Notes: generated from the sequence alone by a model not told the origin. Positions 1-10,440 are shown, counted from the stretch's first letter. The stretch: DNA of 64,000 nucleotides from Polaribacter huanghezhanensis (GCF_030444335.1 NZ_CP128595.1:1240001-1304000), one strand, 5' to 3'. Numbers and translations: made by a program.

Positions 1-521
1 AATGATTCAGGAAGTGTTTCCCAATACGTAAGTAATTTCTTTTTGTAAGAAGCAATTTGATTGTTTATTTTAGAACTTCCAATTTTATCAGCTTTGGTAA
101 AAACGATGCAAAACGGAATTTGATTTTCTCCTAAAAACTGCATAAATTCGATGTCTATTTTCTGCGGATCATGTCTGCTATCAATTAAAACAAAGGTACA
201 AACCAATTGTTCTCTTTCTTTAAAATAATTTTCTATAAAGTGTTGAAAAATGGTTCTTTTCTTTTTAGAAATTTGTGCATAACCATAACCAGGTAAATCC
301 ACTAAAAACCAAGATTCATTTATTTTAAAATGATTGATTAATTGTGTTTTTCCAGGTTTTCCAGAAGTTTTAGCTAAATCTTTTCGCTCCATCAACATGT
401 TGATTAAAGAAGATTTACCAACATTAGAACGACCAATAAAAGCGTATTCTGGAATTCTGTCTTTGGGTGCATTGGTAACATTACTGTTACTCATTACAAA
501 TTCTGCCGATTTGATTTTCAT
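1..521 (-). CDS. engB: Ribosome-biogenesis GTPase EngB/YsxC (3' end outside window)
   Basis: Reading leftward from an ATG at 521, the frame stays open to the window edge. It shows the EngB/YihA GTPase motifs: a P-loop GRSNVGKSS, DLPGYG as G3 and TKAD as G4. The family assists assembly of the large ribosomal subunit in the cytoplasm. About 173 codons are present; the family is usually about 200, so only the C-terminal end is missing. The gene starts 6 bases after the stop of the upstream hydrolase gene, so the two are probably cotranscribed. Identification is firm. Confidence 0.93.
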   Translation of the reverse strand, partial: MKIKSAEFVMSNSNVTNAPKDRIPEYAFIGRSNVGKSSLINMLMERKDLAKTSGKPGKTQLINHFKINESWFLVDLPGYGYAQISKKKRTIFQHFIENYFKEREQLVCTFVLIDSRHDPQKIDIEFMQFLGENQIPFCIVFTKADKIGSSKINNQIASYKKKLLTYWETLPES

Positions 522-527
522 TTGAAA

Positions 528-1292
528 TTAAATGTTTCTAGAAGTGAGCCAAGCGTCTAAAAGATTGTTGAACTCCTTTGGTCTTTCCATCATTGCCGCA
601 TGACCACATTTATCTACCCAAAATAATTCAGAATCGGGTAAAAGCTTGTCAAAATCTACCGCAACTTCTGGCGGCGTAACTTTATCTTGTTTTCCCCAAA
701 TCAAACAAGTTGGTTGGCTCATTTTTGGTAAATCTTTTGCCATATTATGCCTTATTGCACTTTTGGCAATTGCTAAGGTTCTTATTAAGGAGTTTCTGTT
801 GTTAATTACAACATAAACATCATCAATCAATTCTTCTGTTGCAATAGCAGGATCGTAAAAAACATCACGAGCTTTTTGAGTTACATATCCTCTATCTCCT
901 CTTCTAGGGTAGCTATCTCCCATGGTATTTTCATAGAGTCCAGAACTCCCAGTTAGCACCAGTGCTTTTACTTTATCTGGGTAATGTTTTGAAAAATAGA
1001 GACCAATATGTCCGCCTAAAGAGTTTCCAACTAGTACGATTTTGTCTAGTTTTTTAAACTCGATAAAATCATTTAAAAATTTTGCTAAATTTTTAATATT
1101 GGTTTTTAATAAAGGCAAAGAATATAAAGGTAATTCAGGAATTAAAACTTTATAGCCTTTTTTAGAAAAATGATTAAAAGTAGCATCAAAATTACTTAAC
1201 GCTCCCATTAGCCCATGCAATACAACTATTGCTTGTCCTTCACCTGCTTCTGCGTATGTAAACTTACCTTCAGTAATTAAGTTTTCTGTCAT
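528..1292 (-). CDS. Alpha/beta-fold hydrolase
   Basis: A 254-residue cytoplasmic alpha/beta hydrolase with no signal peptide. Visible are the oxyanion-hole HG at residues 26-27, the nucleophile elbow GNSLGG with Ser91, the acid Asp203 in GKQDKVTPP, and His231 in KCGHAAMMERP, so the catalytic triad is complete. The C-terminal pattern resembles the MhpC/BioH/haloalkane-dehalogenase-like group, but the substrate cannot be read from sequence. It is the first gene of a leftward pair with engB and has a Bacteroidota -7 box just upstream. Family assignment is solid; function is unknown. Confidence 0.85.
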   Translation of the reverse strand: MTENLITEGKFTYAEAGEGQAIVVLHGLMGALSNFDATFNHFSKKGYKVLIPELPLYSLPLLKTNIKNLAKFLNDFIEFKKLDKIVLVGNSLGGHIGLYFSKHYPDKVKALVLTGSSGLYENTMGDSYPRRGDRGYVTQKARDVFYDPAIATEELIDDVYVVINNRNSLIRTLAIAKSAIRHNMAKDLPKMSQPTCLIWGKQDKVTPPEVAVDFDKLLPDSELFWVDKCGHAAMMERPKEFNNLLDAWLTSRNI

Positions 1293-1318
1293 GGTCTAAA
1301 TTGATTTTGACTTTGTGG

Positions 1319-1326
1319 CAAATGTA
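1319..1326 (-). promoter_or_regulatory. Bacteroidota -7 promoter box for hydrolase-engB
   Basis: The top strand reads CAAATGTA, which is TACATTTG on the bottom strand and an exact match to the Bacteroidota -7 consensus TAnnTTTG. It lies 27 bases upstream of the hydrolase ATG. No clear -33 TTTG is seen at the expected distance. Confidence 0.55.
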
Positions 1327-1386
1327 GTTTTTTTTTAGGACATATACATCTTTAACACAATGAGCAGAATTCTAAACGTATGTATT

Positions 1387-1453
1387 AAAGTGTCAATATT
1401 TTACGTTAAAATGAATTTTTTGCAATAAAGTGGTAAAAAGTGGTAAAAAGTGG
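1387..1453 (+). promoter_or_regulatory. Phased AAAGTG boxes, probable MraZ operator
   Basis: Three direct copies of AAAGTGG begin at 1427, 1437 and 1447, exactly 10 bases apart. A fourth box, AAAGTGT, begins at 1387, exactly 40 bases before the first. All four are therefore on one helical face. Known MraZ proteins bind short direct repeats upstream of their own operon, and AAAGTG-type boxes are described for Mycoplasma MraZ. The cluster ends 12 bases before the -7 box, covers the -33 region and lies about 50 bases before mraZ. Autoregulation is inferred. Confidence 0.75.
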
Positions 1454-1464
1454 TAAAAAATTTC

Positions 1465-1472
1465 TACTTTTG
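1465..1472 (+). promoter_or_regulatory. -7 promoter box of the dcw operon
   Basis: TACTTTTG matches TAnnTTTG exactly, 30 bases before the mraZ start. There is no TTTG at the -33 position; that region is filled by the AAAGTGG repeats, so access to this promoter could be controlled directly by MraZ. Confidence 0.6.
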
Positions 1473-1502
1473 AAAATCAAACTAAGAGGTAACTAGAAAT
1501 TA

Positions 1503-1967
1503 ATGAATCTAATTGGTACATACGAATGCAAGGCCGATGCTAAAGGAAGAGTGATGTTTTCATCCGCTTTGAAGAAGCAGTTGTTGCCTGTTGTATCTGA
1601 AGGATTTGTAGTGAAAAGAGCAGTTTTTCAATCTTGTTTGGAGTTGTATCCGATGAAAGAATGGAATTTGATGATGGATAAAATCAATACGTTAAATCGG
1701 TTTGTGAAAAAGAATAATGATTTTATCAGAAGGTTTACAGCTGGAGTTAAAGAGGTTGAGTTAGATGCCTCTGGACGATTATTAATTCCGAAAGATTTAT
1801 GTCAGTTTGCTGGAATAGAAAAGCAAGTTGTGCTGTCGTCAGCAGTCAATATTATTGAAATTTGGGATAAAGATAAGTATGAGAATGCGATAGATGATGC
1901 CGCAGTTGATTTTGCAGAATTGGCTGAAGATGTAATGGGAAATACCGATGCAGATGAGTTATCATGA
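1503..1967 (+). CDS. mraZ: Transcriptional regulator MraZ
   Basis: 154 residues with the two tandem SpoVT-AbrB half-domains of MraZ: DAKGRV at about residues 12-17 and DASGRLLIP at about 88-96. MraZ forms a ring-shaped oligomer that binds DNA repeats and tunes the dcw operon. It is the first gene of the division/wall cluster and sits directly behind the phased AAAGTG boxes, the expected autoregulatory arrangement. Its 3' end overlaps the start of rsmH by 14 bases, which suggests translational coupling. The acidic C-terminal tail is typical of Bacteroidota homologues. Confidence 0.95.
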   Translation: MNLIGTYECKADAKGRVMFSSALKKQLLPVVSEGFVVKRAVFQSCLELYPMKEWNLMMDKINTLNRFVKKNNDFIRRFTAGVKEVELDASGRLLIPKDLCQFAGIEKQVVLSSAVNIIEIWDKDKYENAIDDAAVDFAELAEDVMGNTDADELS

Positions 1968-2850
1968 TCCGGTTTTATTAAAGGAAAGCGTTGATGCTTT
2001 AAAGATTAAAGAAAACGGAATTTATGTTGACGTGACCTTTGGTGGCGGAGGACATTCTAGAGAAATATTAAGTCGTTTAGGAAAAGACGGAAAGTTGTTT
2101 GCTTTTGATCAAGATCCAGACGCACAAGAAAATAAGATTGATGATGAACGTTTTGTCCTGATTGCAGAAAATTTTAGACACATTACAAGGTTTTTAAAAT
2201 TTTATAGAATAAAAAAAGTAGATGGAATTTTAGCTGATTTAGGAGTTTCATCGCATCAATTTGATGTAGCAGAAAGAGGTTTTTCTACTCGATTTGATGG
2301 AGATTTAGACATGAGAATGGATCAGAAAAGTGATATTTCTGCGAAACACATCATTAATAAATATGGAGAAGAGCGGTTGGCAGATGTATTGTTTTTATAT
2401 GGCGATTTAAGAAATGCAAGAGCGTTGTCAAAATCGATAGTAGAAGCAAGACTAGAAACAGCAATTGAAACAAGTTTTCAATTAAAAGAAGCATTAAAAA
2501 GACATTTGCCAAAGGCAAAAGAACATAAAATTTTAGCTCAGATTTTTCAAGCTATTCGCATAGAAGTAAATCAAGAGTTAGAAGTATTAAAAGAGTTTTT
2601 AAATCAGATTCCAGATTTGTTAAAAGAAGATGGAAGATTGAGTGTAATCTCTTATCATTCTTTAGAGGATCGATTGGTGAAGAGATTTATAAGAACAGGA
2701 TTATTTAGCGGCGAGCCCAATAAAGATTTTTACGGTAACACAAGTGAACCCTTAAAAAAAGTTGGAAAATTAATAGTACCTACCCAAGATGAAGTTAAGT
2801 TGAACAACAGGGCTCGTAGCGCTAAATTAAGAATGGCAACATTAAAATAG
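1954..2850 (+). CDS. rsmH: 16S rRNA m4C1402 methyltransferase RsmH (MraW)
   Basis: SAM-dependent methyltransferase of the RsmH/MraW family. It methylates the exocyclic amine of C1402 in 16S rRNA. The SAM-binding loop VDVTFGGGGHS lies at residues 25-35, and later family signatures GILADLGVSSHQ and SVISYHSLEDRLVKRF are present. An in-frame ATG at 1948 exists, but the family N-terminus (YHDPVLL) fits the ATG at 1954, giving 298 residues. Position two in the dcw cluster is conserved across bacteria. Confidence 0.95.
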   Translation: MSYHDPVLLKESVDALKIKENGIYVDVTFGGGGHSREILSRLGKDGKLFAFDQDPDAQENKIDDERFVLIAENFRHITRFLKFYRIKKVDGILADLGVSSHQFDVAERGFSTRFDGDLDMRMDQKSDISAKHIINKYGEERLADVLFLYGDLRNARALSKSIVEARLETAIETSFQLKEALKRHLPKAKEHKILAQIFQAIRIEVNQELEVLKEFLNQIPDLLKEDGRLSVISYHSLEDRLVKRFIRTGLFSGEPNKDFYGNTSEPLKKVGKLIVPTQDEVKLNNRARSAKLRMATLK

Positions 2851-2854
2851 TATA

Positions 2855-3184
2855 ATGACAAAAGTAAAAAGAAATATTTACGATGTATTACGTGGAGGTT
2901 TCCTTACAGATGCTTCGGCATTTAAAAACTGGCGCATTATCATTTTTGTTGTTTTTCTATTATTATTTATGATTACTAGTGGGCATAAAGCCGATGGTAA
3001 GGTTATTAAAATTGCAGAATTAAATAAAAAGAAAAGAGAATTAAGAGCAGAATACGTTGATACAGGAACCATTTTAATGCGAATGAAAATGGAATCGAAC
3101 ATTCGACAGAAGGTAAAATCTAGAGGAATACTTCCTTCCAAAACGTCTCCAGAAAAAATAAAAATCATCCGAAAAACGAACTAA
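2855..3184 (+). CDS. ftsL: FtsL-like cell-division protein
   Basis: A 109-residue single-span membrane protein between rsmH and the ftsI gene, the standard ftsL slot. A cytoplasmic basic N-terminus is followed by one hydrophobic segment (about residues 27-43) and a short extracytoplasmic region rich in Lys, Glu and Arg that looks coiled-coil. In other bacteria FtsL joins FtsB and FtsQ and activates FtsWI. Primary sequence is poorly conserved in this family, so the call rests on size, topology and position. Only 2 bases separate it from ftsI. Confidence 0.8.
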   Translation: MTKVKRNIYDVLRGGFLTDASAFKNWRIIIFVVFLLLFMITSGHKADGKVIKIAELNKKKRELRAEYVDTGTILMRMKMESNIRQKVKSRGILPSKTSPEKIKIIRKTN

Positions 3185-3186
3185 CC

Positions 3187-5208
3187 TTGGCAACCATTAA
3201 AAAGAGCATATTAAACAAACTATATATAGTCACTGCTTTAATGACGCTTTTTTTTATTGTTATTATTGGACGAATTATAGATATTCAATATGTACAAGGC
3301 GATAAATACAGAAAACTTTCTGTAGAAAGCACCGTTAAAAATGATACTATTTTTTCTAACAGAGGAAATGTGTATGCAGCCGACGGAAATTTATTGGCAA
3401 CATCGATGTATAAGTACACAATCCGAATGGATTTGGTTGCGGTAAAAAGTGCAATTTTCGAAAAAAACATCAACGCTTTATCGAGCTCATTATCCGAATT
3501 ACTTGGAAAGCCAGCGGCTTATTATCAACAAAAATTAAGAACTGCTCGTAAACGAAAAAACAGGTATTTACTGATTGCAAGAAACTTGGGATACAATGAT
3601 TATATAAAAATGAAGCATTTTCCTGTTTTCAAATTAGGTCCATATAAAGGAGGTTTTATTACAGAGCAGAAAACGGTAAGAGTAAAGCCAATCGGAAAAA
3701 TTGCTGAAAGAACAATTGGGTATGATGATTATAGAGGCGGAGCAGGAATTGAAGGTGCATTTGCCAAATATTTAGAAGGAGAAAATGGCTGGAGATTAAA
3801 ACAAAAAATAGCGCAAGGTCAATGGAAACCAATTAATGATGTCAACGAAAAAGAACCAATAGATGGCAGCGATGTTATTACAACTTTAGATGTTAACATT
3901 CAAGACATTACGCATCACGCTTTGTTAAGACAAATGGAGTTTTTTGATGCAGAACATGGATGTGCAATTGTGATGGAAACGGCTACTGGAGAAATAAAAG
4001 CAATCGCAAATCTTGGTAGAACATCAAAAGGAACGTATTACGAAAAAAGAAATTACGCAGTTTGGGAATCTCATGAACCTGGATCGACTTTTAAATTGGC
4101 AAGTTTAATGGCTGCTTTAGAAGATAAAGTAATAGATACCTCTACAGTTGTTGATACAGGAAATGGAATTTTAATGCTGCACGGAAATAAAGTGGAAGAT
4201 TCTCATCGTGGAGGTTACGGAAAAATCTCTGCTGCTAGAGTTCTTGAGGTTTCATCTAATGTAGGAATCGTAAAGCTGATTAGAAAATATTACGATGAGA
4301 CTCCGATGAAGTTTATCAACAAAATGAGATCATTTGGATTAGATAAAAAACTAGGATTACAAATTCAAGGAGAAGGAACACCATTTATTCCGTACCCAGG
4401 AAACAAAAGAAATCCGTGGAATAAAATTTCTTTAGAATGGATGGCTTGGGGTTATGGAGTTTCACTTACACCATTACAAATGTTAACGTTTTACAACGCT
4501 GTTGCAAACAATGGTGAAATGGTAAAACCACGGTTTATTAAAGAATTACGAGTGCAAAATAAAACGGAGAAAGTCTTTAAAAAAGTAATTATAAAAGAAA
4601 AAATTGCAAGTCAAGAAACGATAAATAAAGTTAGAAAAGTATTGGAAAATGTTGTGATAAAAGGAACAGCAGAGCATATTTATTCTCCAAATTTTTCTAT
4701 GGCTGGTAAAACCGGAACGGCAAAAAAATGGGTAGATACTTATACAGATAAAGAAGGAAAAAGGATAAAAGGCCATTATTCTAGCCAATTATATGTTGCG
4801 TCTTTTGCAGGTTTTTTTCCTGCGGATAATCCTAAATATTCTTGCATTGTTGTAATTCATGAGCCAAACAAAAAGAAAGGATATTACGGAGCAATTGTTG
4901 CTGCTCCAGTTTTTAAAGAAATCGCTCAAAAGATATATACAACTACACCAATTAATGTGCAACAAGTAACTGATCAACCAACAATTACTGGATTAGATTC
5001 AAAGTATCAAGAGTACTATAAAAATGTACAAAAAGAACACGATGTTGTTCCAGATGTAAACGGAATGTCTGGGATGGATGCGGTTTCATTATTAGAAAAT
5101 TTAGGTTTAAAAGTAAAATTTAATGGTGTTGGAAATGTAGAAACACAATCGATACATAAAGGATCAAAATTTAAAAAAGGAGATACAATTCTACTGAAAT
5201 TATCATAA
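3187..5208 (+). CDS. ftsI: Division-specific peptidoglycan transpeptidase (PBP, FtsI type) with PASTA domain
   Basis: 673 residues from a TTG start. A membrane anchor lies at about residues 12-32, then a PBP dimerisation domain, then the transpeptidase domain with SxxK at 300-303 (Ser300 nucleophile), SSN at 356-358 and KTGT at 508-511. A C-terminal PASTA domain occupies about 610-673, as seen in other Bacteroidota FtsI proteins. It cross-links septal peptidoglycan in the periplasm with FtsW. The TTG start is supported by its 2-base spacing from ftsL and by the lack of a better upstream codon. Confidence 0.94.
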   Translation: MATIKKSILNKLYIVTALMTLFFIVIIGRIIDIQYVQGDKYRKLSVESTVKNDTIFSNRGNVYAADGNLLATSMYKYTIRMDLVAVKSAIFEKNINALSSSLSELLGKPAAYYQQKLRTARKRKNRYLLIARNLGYNDYIKMKHFPVFKLGPYKGGFITEQKTVRVKPIGKIAERTIGYDDYRGGAGIEGAFAKYLEGENGWRLKQKIAQGQWKPINDVNEKEPIDGSDVITTLDVNIQDITHHALLRQMEFFDAEHGCAIVMETATGEIKAIANLGRTSKGTYYEKRNYAVWESHEPGSTFKLASLMAALEDKVIDTSTVVDTGNGILMLHGNKVEDSHRGGYGKISAARVLEVSSNVGIVKLIRKYYDETPMKFINKMRSFGLDKKLGLQIQGEGTPFIPYPGNKRNPWNKISLEWMAWGYGVSLTPLQMLTFYNAVANNGEMVKPRFIKELRVQNKTEKVFKKVIIKEKIASQETINKVRKVLENVVIKGTAEHIYSPNFSMAGKTGTAKKWVDTYTDKEGKRIKGHYSSQLYVASFAGFFPADNPKYSCIVVIHEPNKKKGYYGAIVAAPVFKEIAQKIYTTTPINVQQVTDQPTITGLDSKYQEYYKNVQKEHDVVPDVNGMSGMDAVSLLENLGLKVKFNGVGNVETQSIHKGSKFKKGDTILLKLS

Positions 5209-5213
5209 ATAAA

Positions 5214-6677
5214 TTGAAGAAATTAAAAGACATATTATATAAAATATCCATCGAAGAAGTTCTTGGGTCAACAGCTCTTGAAATAAACTCTATTCAGTTT
5301 GATTCTCGTAAAGTAACATCGAACGATTTGTTTGTTGCGCAAAAAGGCGTCACTGTTGATGGACATTTGTTTATTGAAAAAGCAATTTTATTAGGAGCAA
5401 CCGCAATTATTTGTGAAGAATTCCCAAAAGTAATTGCTGAGAATATTTCTTATATCAAAGTAAAAGATGCTAAAAGCGCATTGGCAATTTCAGTGTCTAA
5501 TTATTTTGAGAATCCATCATCAAAATTAAAATTAATTGGAGTTACCGGAACAAATGGTAAAACGACTATAGCTTCTTTATTATATCAATTATTTAAAAAA
5601 GCAGGTTTTAAAGTTGGGTTGCTATCTACAGTAAAAGTGGTTATCAACGAGAAAGAATACAATGCAACACACACAACACCAGATTCAATCACCATCAATT
5701 CGTATTTAAATGATATGATCAATGAAGGAGTTGACTATTGTTTTATGGAAGTGAGTTCGCACGGAATTCATCAAAAAAGAACACACGGTTTGCATTTTGA
5801 AGGAGGCATTTTCACGAATCTTTCTCACGATCATTTAGATTATCACAATTCGTTTGCAGCATATAGAGATGTTAAAAAAGCATTTTTTGATTCGTTGCCA
5901 AAATCGGCTTTTGCTCTCGTAAATATTGATGATAAAAACGGAACTGTAATGTTGCAAAATACCAAAGCAACAAAAAGAACATATGCATTAAAAACCATTG
6001 CAGATTTTAAAGGAAAAGTGCTAGAAAAAAGTATGTCTGGAACTTTGTTAATTGTAAACGGAACAGAAATTTGGTCTAAACTTATTGGGACATTTAATGC
6101 ATACAATTTATTAGCAATTATTGGAACAGCAGAATTATGTGGTTTAGAAAAACTAGAAATTTTAAGATTAACAAGTGAGTTAGAAAGTGTAAGCGGTCGT
6201 TTTCAGTACACAATTTCTAAAACTGGAATTACCGCAATTGTAGATTATGCACACACGCCAGATGCGTTAAAAAATGTGTTAGAAACCATTGCTGATATTA
6301 AAACGGGTAAAGAAAAAGTAATCACAGTTGTTGGTTGTGGCGGTGATAGAGATAAAACAAAAAGACCAAAAATGGCAAGAATTGCTTCGCTGTTAAGCAA
6401 TCAAGCAGTTTTTACTTCTGATAATCCAAGAACAGAAAATGCGCAAACAATTATTGATGAAATGGAAGTTGGAGTAAGCGCAGAAAATCTTGCAAAAACG
6501 TTATCGATTGTAGATAGAAAACAGGCGATAAAAACAGCGTGTAAATTATCTGAAAGTGGAGATATTGTTTTAGTAGCCGGAAAAGGCCATGAAACCTATC
6601 AAGAAATAAATGGAGAACGATTTCATTTTGATGATTTAGAAGTTGTTACCGAATGTTTAATCCAATTAAATAAGTAA
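5214..6677 (+). CDS. murE: UDP-MurNAc-tripeptide synthetase MurE (meso-DAP type)
   Basis: 487-residue Mur ligase from a TTG start 5 bases after ftsI. The ATP-binding loop GTNGKTT is at residues 112-118. DNPR at 403-406 is the motif associated with addition of meso-diaminopimelate rather than lysine, so this organism probably makes DAP-type peptidoglycan. It acts in the cytoplasm, adding the third residue to UDP-MurNAc-Ala-Glu. Length and domain order are normal. Confidence 0.96.
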   Translation: MKKLKDILYKISIEEVLGSTALEINSIQFDSRKVTSNDLFVAQKGVTVDGHLFIEKAILLGATAIICEEFPKVIAENISYIKVKDAKSALAISVSNYFENPSSKLKLIGVTGTNGKTTIASLLYQLFKKAGFKVGLLSTVKVVINEKEYNATHTTPDSITINSYLNDMINEGVDYCFMEVSSHGIHQKRTHGLHFEGGIFTNLSHDHLDYHNSFAAYRDVKKAFFDSLPKSAFALVNIDDKNGTVMLQNTKATKRTYALKTIADFKGKVLEKSMSGTLLIVNGTEIWSKLIGTFNAYNLLAIIGTAELCGLEKLEILRLTSELESVSGRFQYTISKTGITAIVDYAHTPDALKNVLETIADIKTGKEKVITVVGCGGDRDKTKRPKMARIASLLSNQAVFTSDNPRTENAQTIIDEMEVGVSAENLAKTLSIVDRKQAIKTACKLSESGDIVLVAGKGHETYQEINGERFHFDDLEVVTECLIQLNK

Positions 6678-6679
6678 GA

Positions 6680-7906
6680 ATGTTATACTATTTATTTCAA
6701 TATTTAGAGAGTCAATTCAATTTCCCAGGAGCAAGTGTATTTCAATTTATCACATTTCGTGCTGCTTTGGCATTTATATTTTCGTTGTTGTTTTCAACGA
6801 TTTTTGGAAAGAGAATCATCAATTATTTACGAAAACAACAAGTTGGAGAAACAGTTAGAGATTTAGGGTTAGAAGGTCAAGCTCAAAAATCAGGAACACC
6901 AACAATGGGAGGGATTATCATCATTTTGGCAACCTTAATTCCGGTGTTATTATTGGCAAAATTAGACAACATTTATGTCATCATATTAATCATAACAACT
7001 CTTTGGATGGGTTTTATTGGTTTTGTAGACGATTATATAAAAGTATTTAAAAAAGACAAAGGTGGTTTAAGCGGAAAATTTAAAGTGTTAGGTCAGGTTG
7101 GTTTAGGATTAATTGTTGGCTCGATGCTTTATTTTCATCCAAACGTAACAATCAAAGAACAATTGCCAGTTGAGCAACAAATTGTACAAGAAAACGGAAG
7201 AAAACAGGTTTTTGGAGATGCGCATAAATCTACAAAAACAACCATTCCATTTTTAAAAGACAACGAATTAGAATACTCAAAAGCATTGAGTTTTTTGGGT
7301 GATGGATATGAAACCTACGCGTGGATTATTTTCATTTTTGTAGTAGTTTTTATTGTAACCGGAGTTTCTAACGGGGCAAACTTAACAGATGGAATTGACG
7401 GATTAGCCGCAGGTTCATCAGCAATTATAGTCATTACGTTGGCTGTTTTTGCGTGGGTTTCTGGGAACATCATTTTTGCAGATTATTTAGATGTAATGTA
7501 CATCCCAAATTCTGGAGAAATGACCGTTTTTATTTTGGCATTTGCAGGTTCATTAATCGGATTTCTTTGGTACAACACGTTTCCGGCTCAAGTTTTTATG
7601 GGCGATACAGGAAGTTTGACAATTGGAGGAATTATAGCTGTAATTGCCATTGCAATCCGCAAGGAATTGTTGTTGGTTTTTTTAGCTGGAATTTTTGTTG
7701 TGGAAAACATGTCAGTGATTTTACAAGTAGGATATTTTAAGTACACCAGAAAGAAATTTGGAGTTGGAAGACGCATTTTTAAAATGTCGCCATTGCATCA
7801 TCATTATCAAAAATCGGGATATCACGAAAGTAAAATTGTAACGCGTTTTTGGATTGTTGGAATTCTGTTAGCGGTGTTTACAATTGCAACATTGAAATTG
7901 AGGTAA
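6680..7906 (+). CDS. mraY: Phospho-MurNAc-pentapeptide transferase MraY
   Basis: A 408-residue polytopic membrane enzyme that moves phospho-MurNAc-pentapeptide onto undecaprenyl phosphate to make lipid I. Family signatures are visible: DDYIKV after a membrane segment, [20 protein letters not shown] and the histidine-rich PLHHHYQ near the C-terminus. It is about 45 residues longer than E. coli MraY because of a hydrophilic insert at roughly residues 150-210, common in Bacteroidota. It ends one base before murD begins, indicating tight coupling. Confidence 0.96.
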   Translation: MLYYLFQYLESQFNFPGASVFQFITFRAALAFIFSLLFSTIFGKRIINYLRKQQVGETVRDLGLEGQAQKSGTPTMGGIIIILATLIPVLLLAKLDNIYVIILIITTLWMGFIGFVDDYIKVFKKDKGGLSGKFKVLGQVGLGLIVGSMLYFHPNVTIKEQLPVEQQIVQENGRKQVFGDAHKSTKTTIPFLKDNELEYSKALSFLGDGYETYAWIIFIFVVVFIVTGVSNGANLTDGIDGLAAGSSAIIVITLAVFAWVSGNIIFADYLDVMYIPNSGEMTVFILAFAGSLIGFLWYNTFPAQVFMGDTGSLTIGGIIAVIAIAIRKELLLVFLAGIFVVENMSVILQVGYFKYTRKKFGVGRRIFKMSPLHHHYQKSGYHESKIVTRFWIVGILLAVFTIATLKLR

Positions 7907-9244
7907 ATGAAGAGAATTGTGATTCTTGGTGGTGGAGAAAGTGGCGTTGGAACCGCCATTTTAGCAAAGCAAAAAAACTATGAAGTTTTTGTTTCTGATA
8001 AAGGAGCAATTGCGGAGAAGTATAAAAAAGTTCTTTTACATAATGAAATAGATTTTGAAGAAAATCAACATACAGAAACGAGTGTTTTAAATGCTGATTT
8101 GGTGATGAAAAGTCCAGGGATTCCTGAGAAAGTTGAGTTGGTTCAAAAATTGATAAAAATGCAAATTCCAGTAATTTCAGAAATAGAATTTGCGAGTCAA
8201 TTTACAGATGCAACGATTATCGGAATAACAGGATCAAACGGAAAAACAACAACAACATTGCTAACGCATCATGTATTAAAACAAGCGGGTTTGCATGTTG
8301 GAATTGCAGGGAATATTGGAGACAGTTTTGCGCAACAAGTTGCGGAGCAAAACTATGAGAAATATGTGTTAGAGTTGAGTAGTTTTCAGTTAGATGGAAT
8401 CGAAAAATTTGCACCGCATATTGCAATCATCACCAACATAACGCCAGATCATTTAGACAGGTACGAATATGATTTTAATAAGTATATCGAATCAAAATTT
8501 AGAATCACAAAGAATCAAACAACAAAAGACTATTTAATTTATGATGCGGATGATACAGCAATACAAAATTGGTTAAAAAAAAATAAGATACAAGCACAGT
8601 TACTTCCTTTTTCGATAGAAAGAGAATTAGAATTTGGCGCTTTTATAAAAGGAGAAAATATAATAACGAAAATAAACACAGAAGAATTTACTATGCCACT
8701 ATCAAACCTAACGCTACAAGGCAAACACAATGTAAAAAACGCAATGGCTTCGGCTATGGCAGCTCAATTACTAAAAGTAAGAAAGCAAACAATTAAAGAA
8801 AGTCTTTCAAATTTTGAAGGCGCAGAACACCGTTTAGAAAACGTACAAAAAGTAAAAGAAGTACAGTATATCAACGACTCTAAAGCAACCAATGTAAATG
8901 CAACTTTCTATGCTTTAGAATGTATGGATAATCCAACAGTTTGGATTGTTGGTGGAGTTGATAAAGGAAATGATTATCACGATTTATTGCCTTTGGTAAG
9001 AGAAAAAGTAAAAGCAATTGTTTGTTTAGGAATTGACAATAAAAAAATTATTGAAACTTTTAATAATGTTGTCGATATTATTGTAGAAACTGCTGGAGCA
9101 GAGGAAGCTGTAAAAGTTGCAGCAAAATTAGCAACAAAAGGAGACAATGTTTTATTGTCGCCAGCCTGTGCAAGTTTCGATTTATTTGATAATTACGAAG
9201 ACAGAGGAAGGCAATTTAAAAAAGCAGTAAGATCAATTTTATAA
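7907..9244 (+). CDS. murD: UDP-MurNAc-alanine--D-glutamate ligase MurD
   Basis: 445-residue cytoplasmic Mur ligase that adds D-glutamate. An N-terminal Rossmann-like ILGGGESG leads into the ATP loop GSNGKTTTT at about residues 109-117. HRLENV (about 308-313) and the VGGVDKGNDY segment (about 345-355) are MurD features. Start is the ATG directly abutting the mraY stop. Confidence 0.96.
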   Translation: MKRIVILGGGESGVGTAILAKQKNYEVFVSDKGAIAEKYKKVLLHNEIDFEENQHTETSVLNADLVMKSPGIPEKVELVQKLIKMQIPVISEIEFASQFTDATIIGITGSNGKTTTTLLTHHVLKQAGLHVGIAGNIGDSFAQQVAEQNYEKYVLELSSFQLDGIEKFAPHIAIITNITPDHLDRYEYDFNKYIESKFRITKNQTTKDYLIYDADDTAIQNWLKKNKIQAQLLPFSIERELEFGAFIKGENIITKINTEEFTMPLSNLTLQGKHNVKNAMASAMAAQLLKVRKQTIKESLSNFEGAEHRLENVQKVKEVQYINDSKATNVNATFYALECMDNPTVWIVGGVDKGNDYHDLLPLVREKVKAIVCLGIDNKKIIETFNNVVDIIVETAGAEEAVKVAAKLATKGDNVLLSPACASFDLFDNYEDRGRQFKKAVRSIL

Positions 9245-9249
9245 TTTAA

Positions 9250-10440
9250 GTGATACACCTACTCAAACATATAAAAGGAGATAAAACCATTTGGACTATC
9301 GTTGCAGTATTGGCAATTTTTTCGTTTATGCCAGTTTATAGCGCTAGTACAAATTTGGTGTATGTTGTAGGTTCTGGATCAACATTTGGCTATTTAATAA
9401 AACACATGATTTTATTAATTATGGGTTTTGTCATTATTTATGGAGTTCATAAAATTCCGTACAGATATTTTAGTGGAGGTTCTGTACTAATGTTGCCAAT
9501 TATTATCTTATTGTTGATTTATACCTTGTCTCAAGGAACTACAATTGGTGGTGCAAATGCCAGTAGATGGATTCGCATTCCGTTTGTTGGTGTAGGTTTT
9601 CAAACATCAACGTTGGCAGGATTAATTTTGATGGTCTATGTAGCAAGATATTTAGCAAAGAATAAAGAAAAAAAGATAGAATTTAAAGAAAGTTTGTGGC
9701 AGTTGTGGTTGCCAGTCGCTTGTATTTTAGTGTTGATTTTACCAGCAAATTTTTCTACAACAGCAATTATTTTTACCATGGTAATGTTGTTGGTTTTTAT
9801 TGGTGGATATCCGCTTAAATACATCGGATTTATATTAGGAGTTGGAATTGTTTTTTTAACATTGTTTGTGTTGATGGCAAAAGCATTTCCGGATGCAATG
9901 CCAAACCGTGTTGCTACTTGGGAAAGTAGAATAGAAAATTTTTCAAAAAGTGATGGCATTGAAGGATATCAAGTAAACAAAGCAAAAATAGCCATTGCAA
10001 CTGGTGGATTAACAGGGAATGGGCCAGGAAAAAGTGTTCAGAAAAACTTTTTACCACAATCTTCGTCAGATTTTATTTATGCAATTATTGTAGAAGAATA
10101 TGGACTTGTTGGAGCATTTTTAGTGCTTTTTATTTATTTTTTATTGCTGTTTAGAATCCTAATTGCAGCCAAAAAAGCCAATACAATTTTTGCTTCTTTA
10201 TTGGTGATTGGAGTTGGTTTGCCAATTATTTTTCAAGCAATGATAAACATGGCTGTTGCAAGTAATTTATTTCCTGTAACTGGTCAAACATTACCGCTAA
10301 TTAGTAGTGGTGGAACATCGATTTGGATGACGTGTTTTGCACTCGGAATGATTTTAAGTGTAAGCGCATCAAAAGACGAAACAGAAGAAGCAATTTTAGA
10401 TGATAATCCTTTAGATATTTTACATGAAGCGATCGATTAA
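9250..10440 (+). CDS. ftsW: SEDS-family peptidoglycan polymerase FtsW
   Basis: 396-residue SEDS membrane protein with about ten hydrophobic segments and a GTG start. Characteristic regions are the GGANASRWI loop, the TWESRIENF region near residue 220, and the C-terminal [10 protein letters not shown] motif. It polymerises lipid II glycans at the septum together with FtsI. Its 3' end overlaps murG by 17 bases. Confidence 0.94.
   Translation: MIHLLKHIKGDKTIWTIVAVLAIFSFMPVYSASTNLVYVVGSGSTFGYLIKHMILLIMGFVIIYGVHKIPYRYFSGGSVLMLPIIILLLIYTLSQGTTIGGANASRWIRIPFVGVGFQTSTLAGLILMVYVARYLAKNKEKKIEFKESLWQLWLPVACILVLILPANFSTTAIIFTMVMLLVFIGGYPLKYIGFILGVGIVFLTLFVLMAKAFPDAMPNRVATWESRIENFSKSDGIEGYQVNKAKIAIATGGLTGNGPGKSVQKNFLPQSSSDFIYAIIVEEYGLVGAFLVLFIYFLLLFRILIAAKKANTIFASLLVIGVGLPIIFQAMINMAVASNLFPVTGQTLPLISSGGTSIWMTCFALGMILSVSASKDETEEAILDDNPLDILHEAID

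Noticed and set aside
334..525. 63-codon rightward frame near the window start
   Set aside because: It is antisense to engB, whose GTPase motifs are intact.
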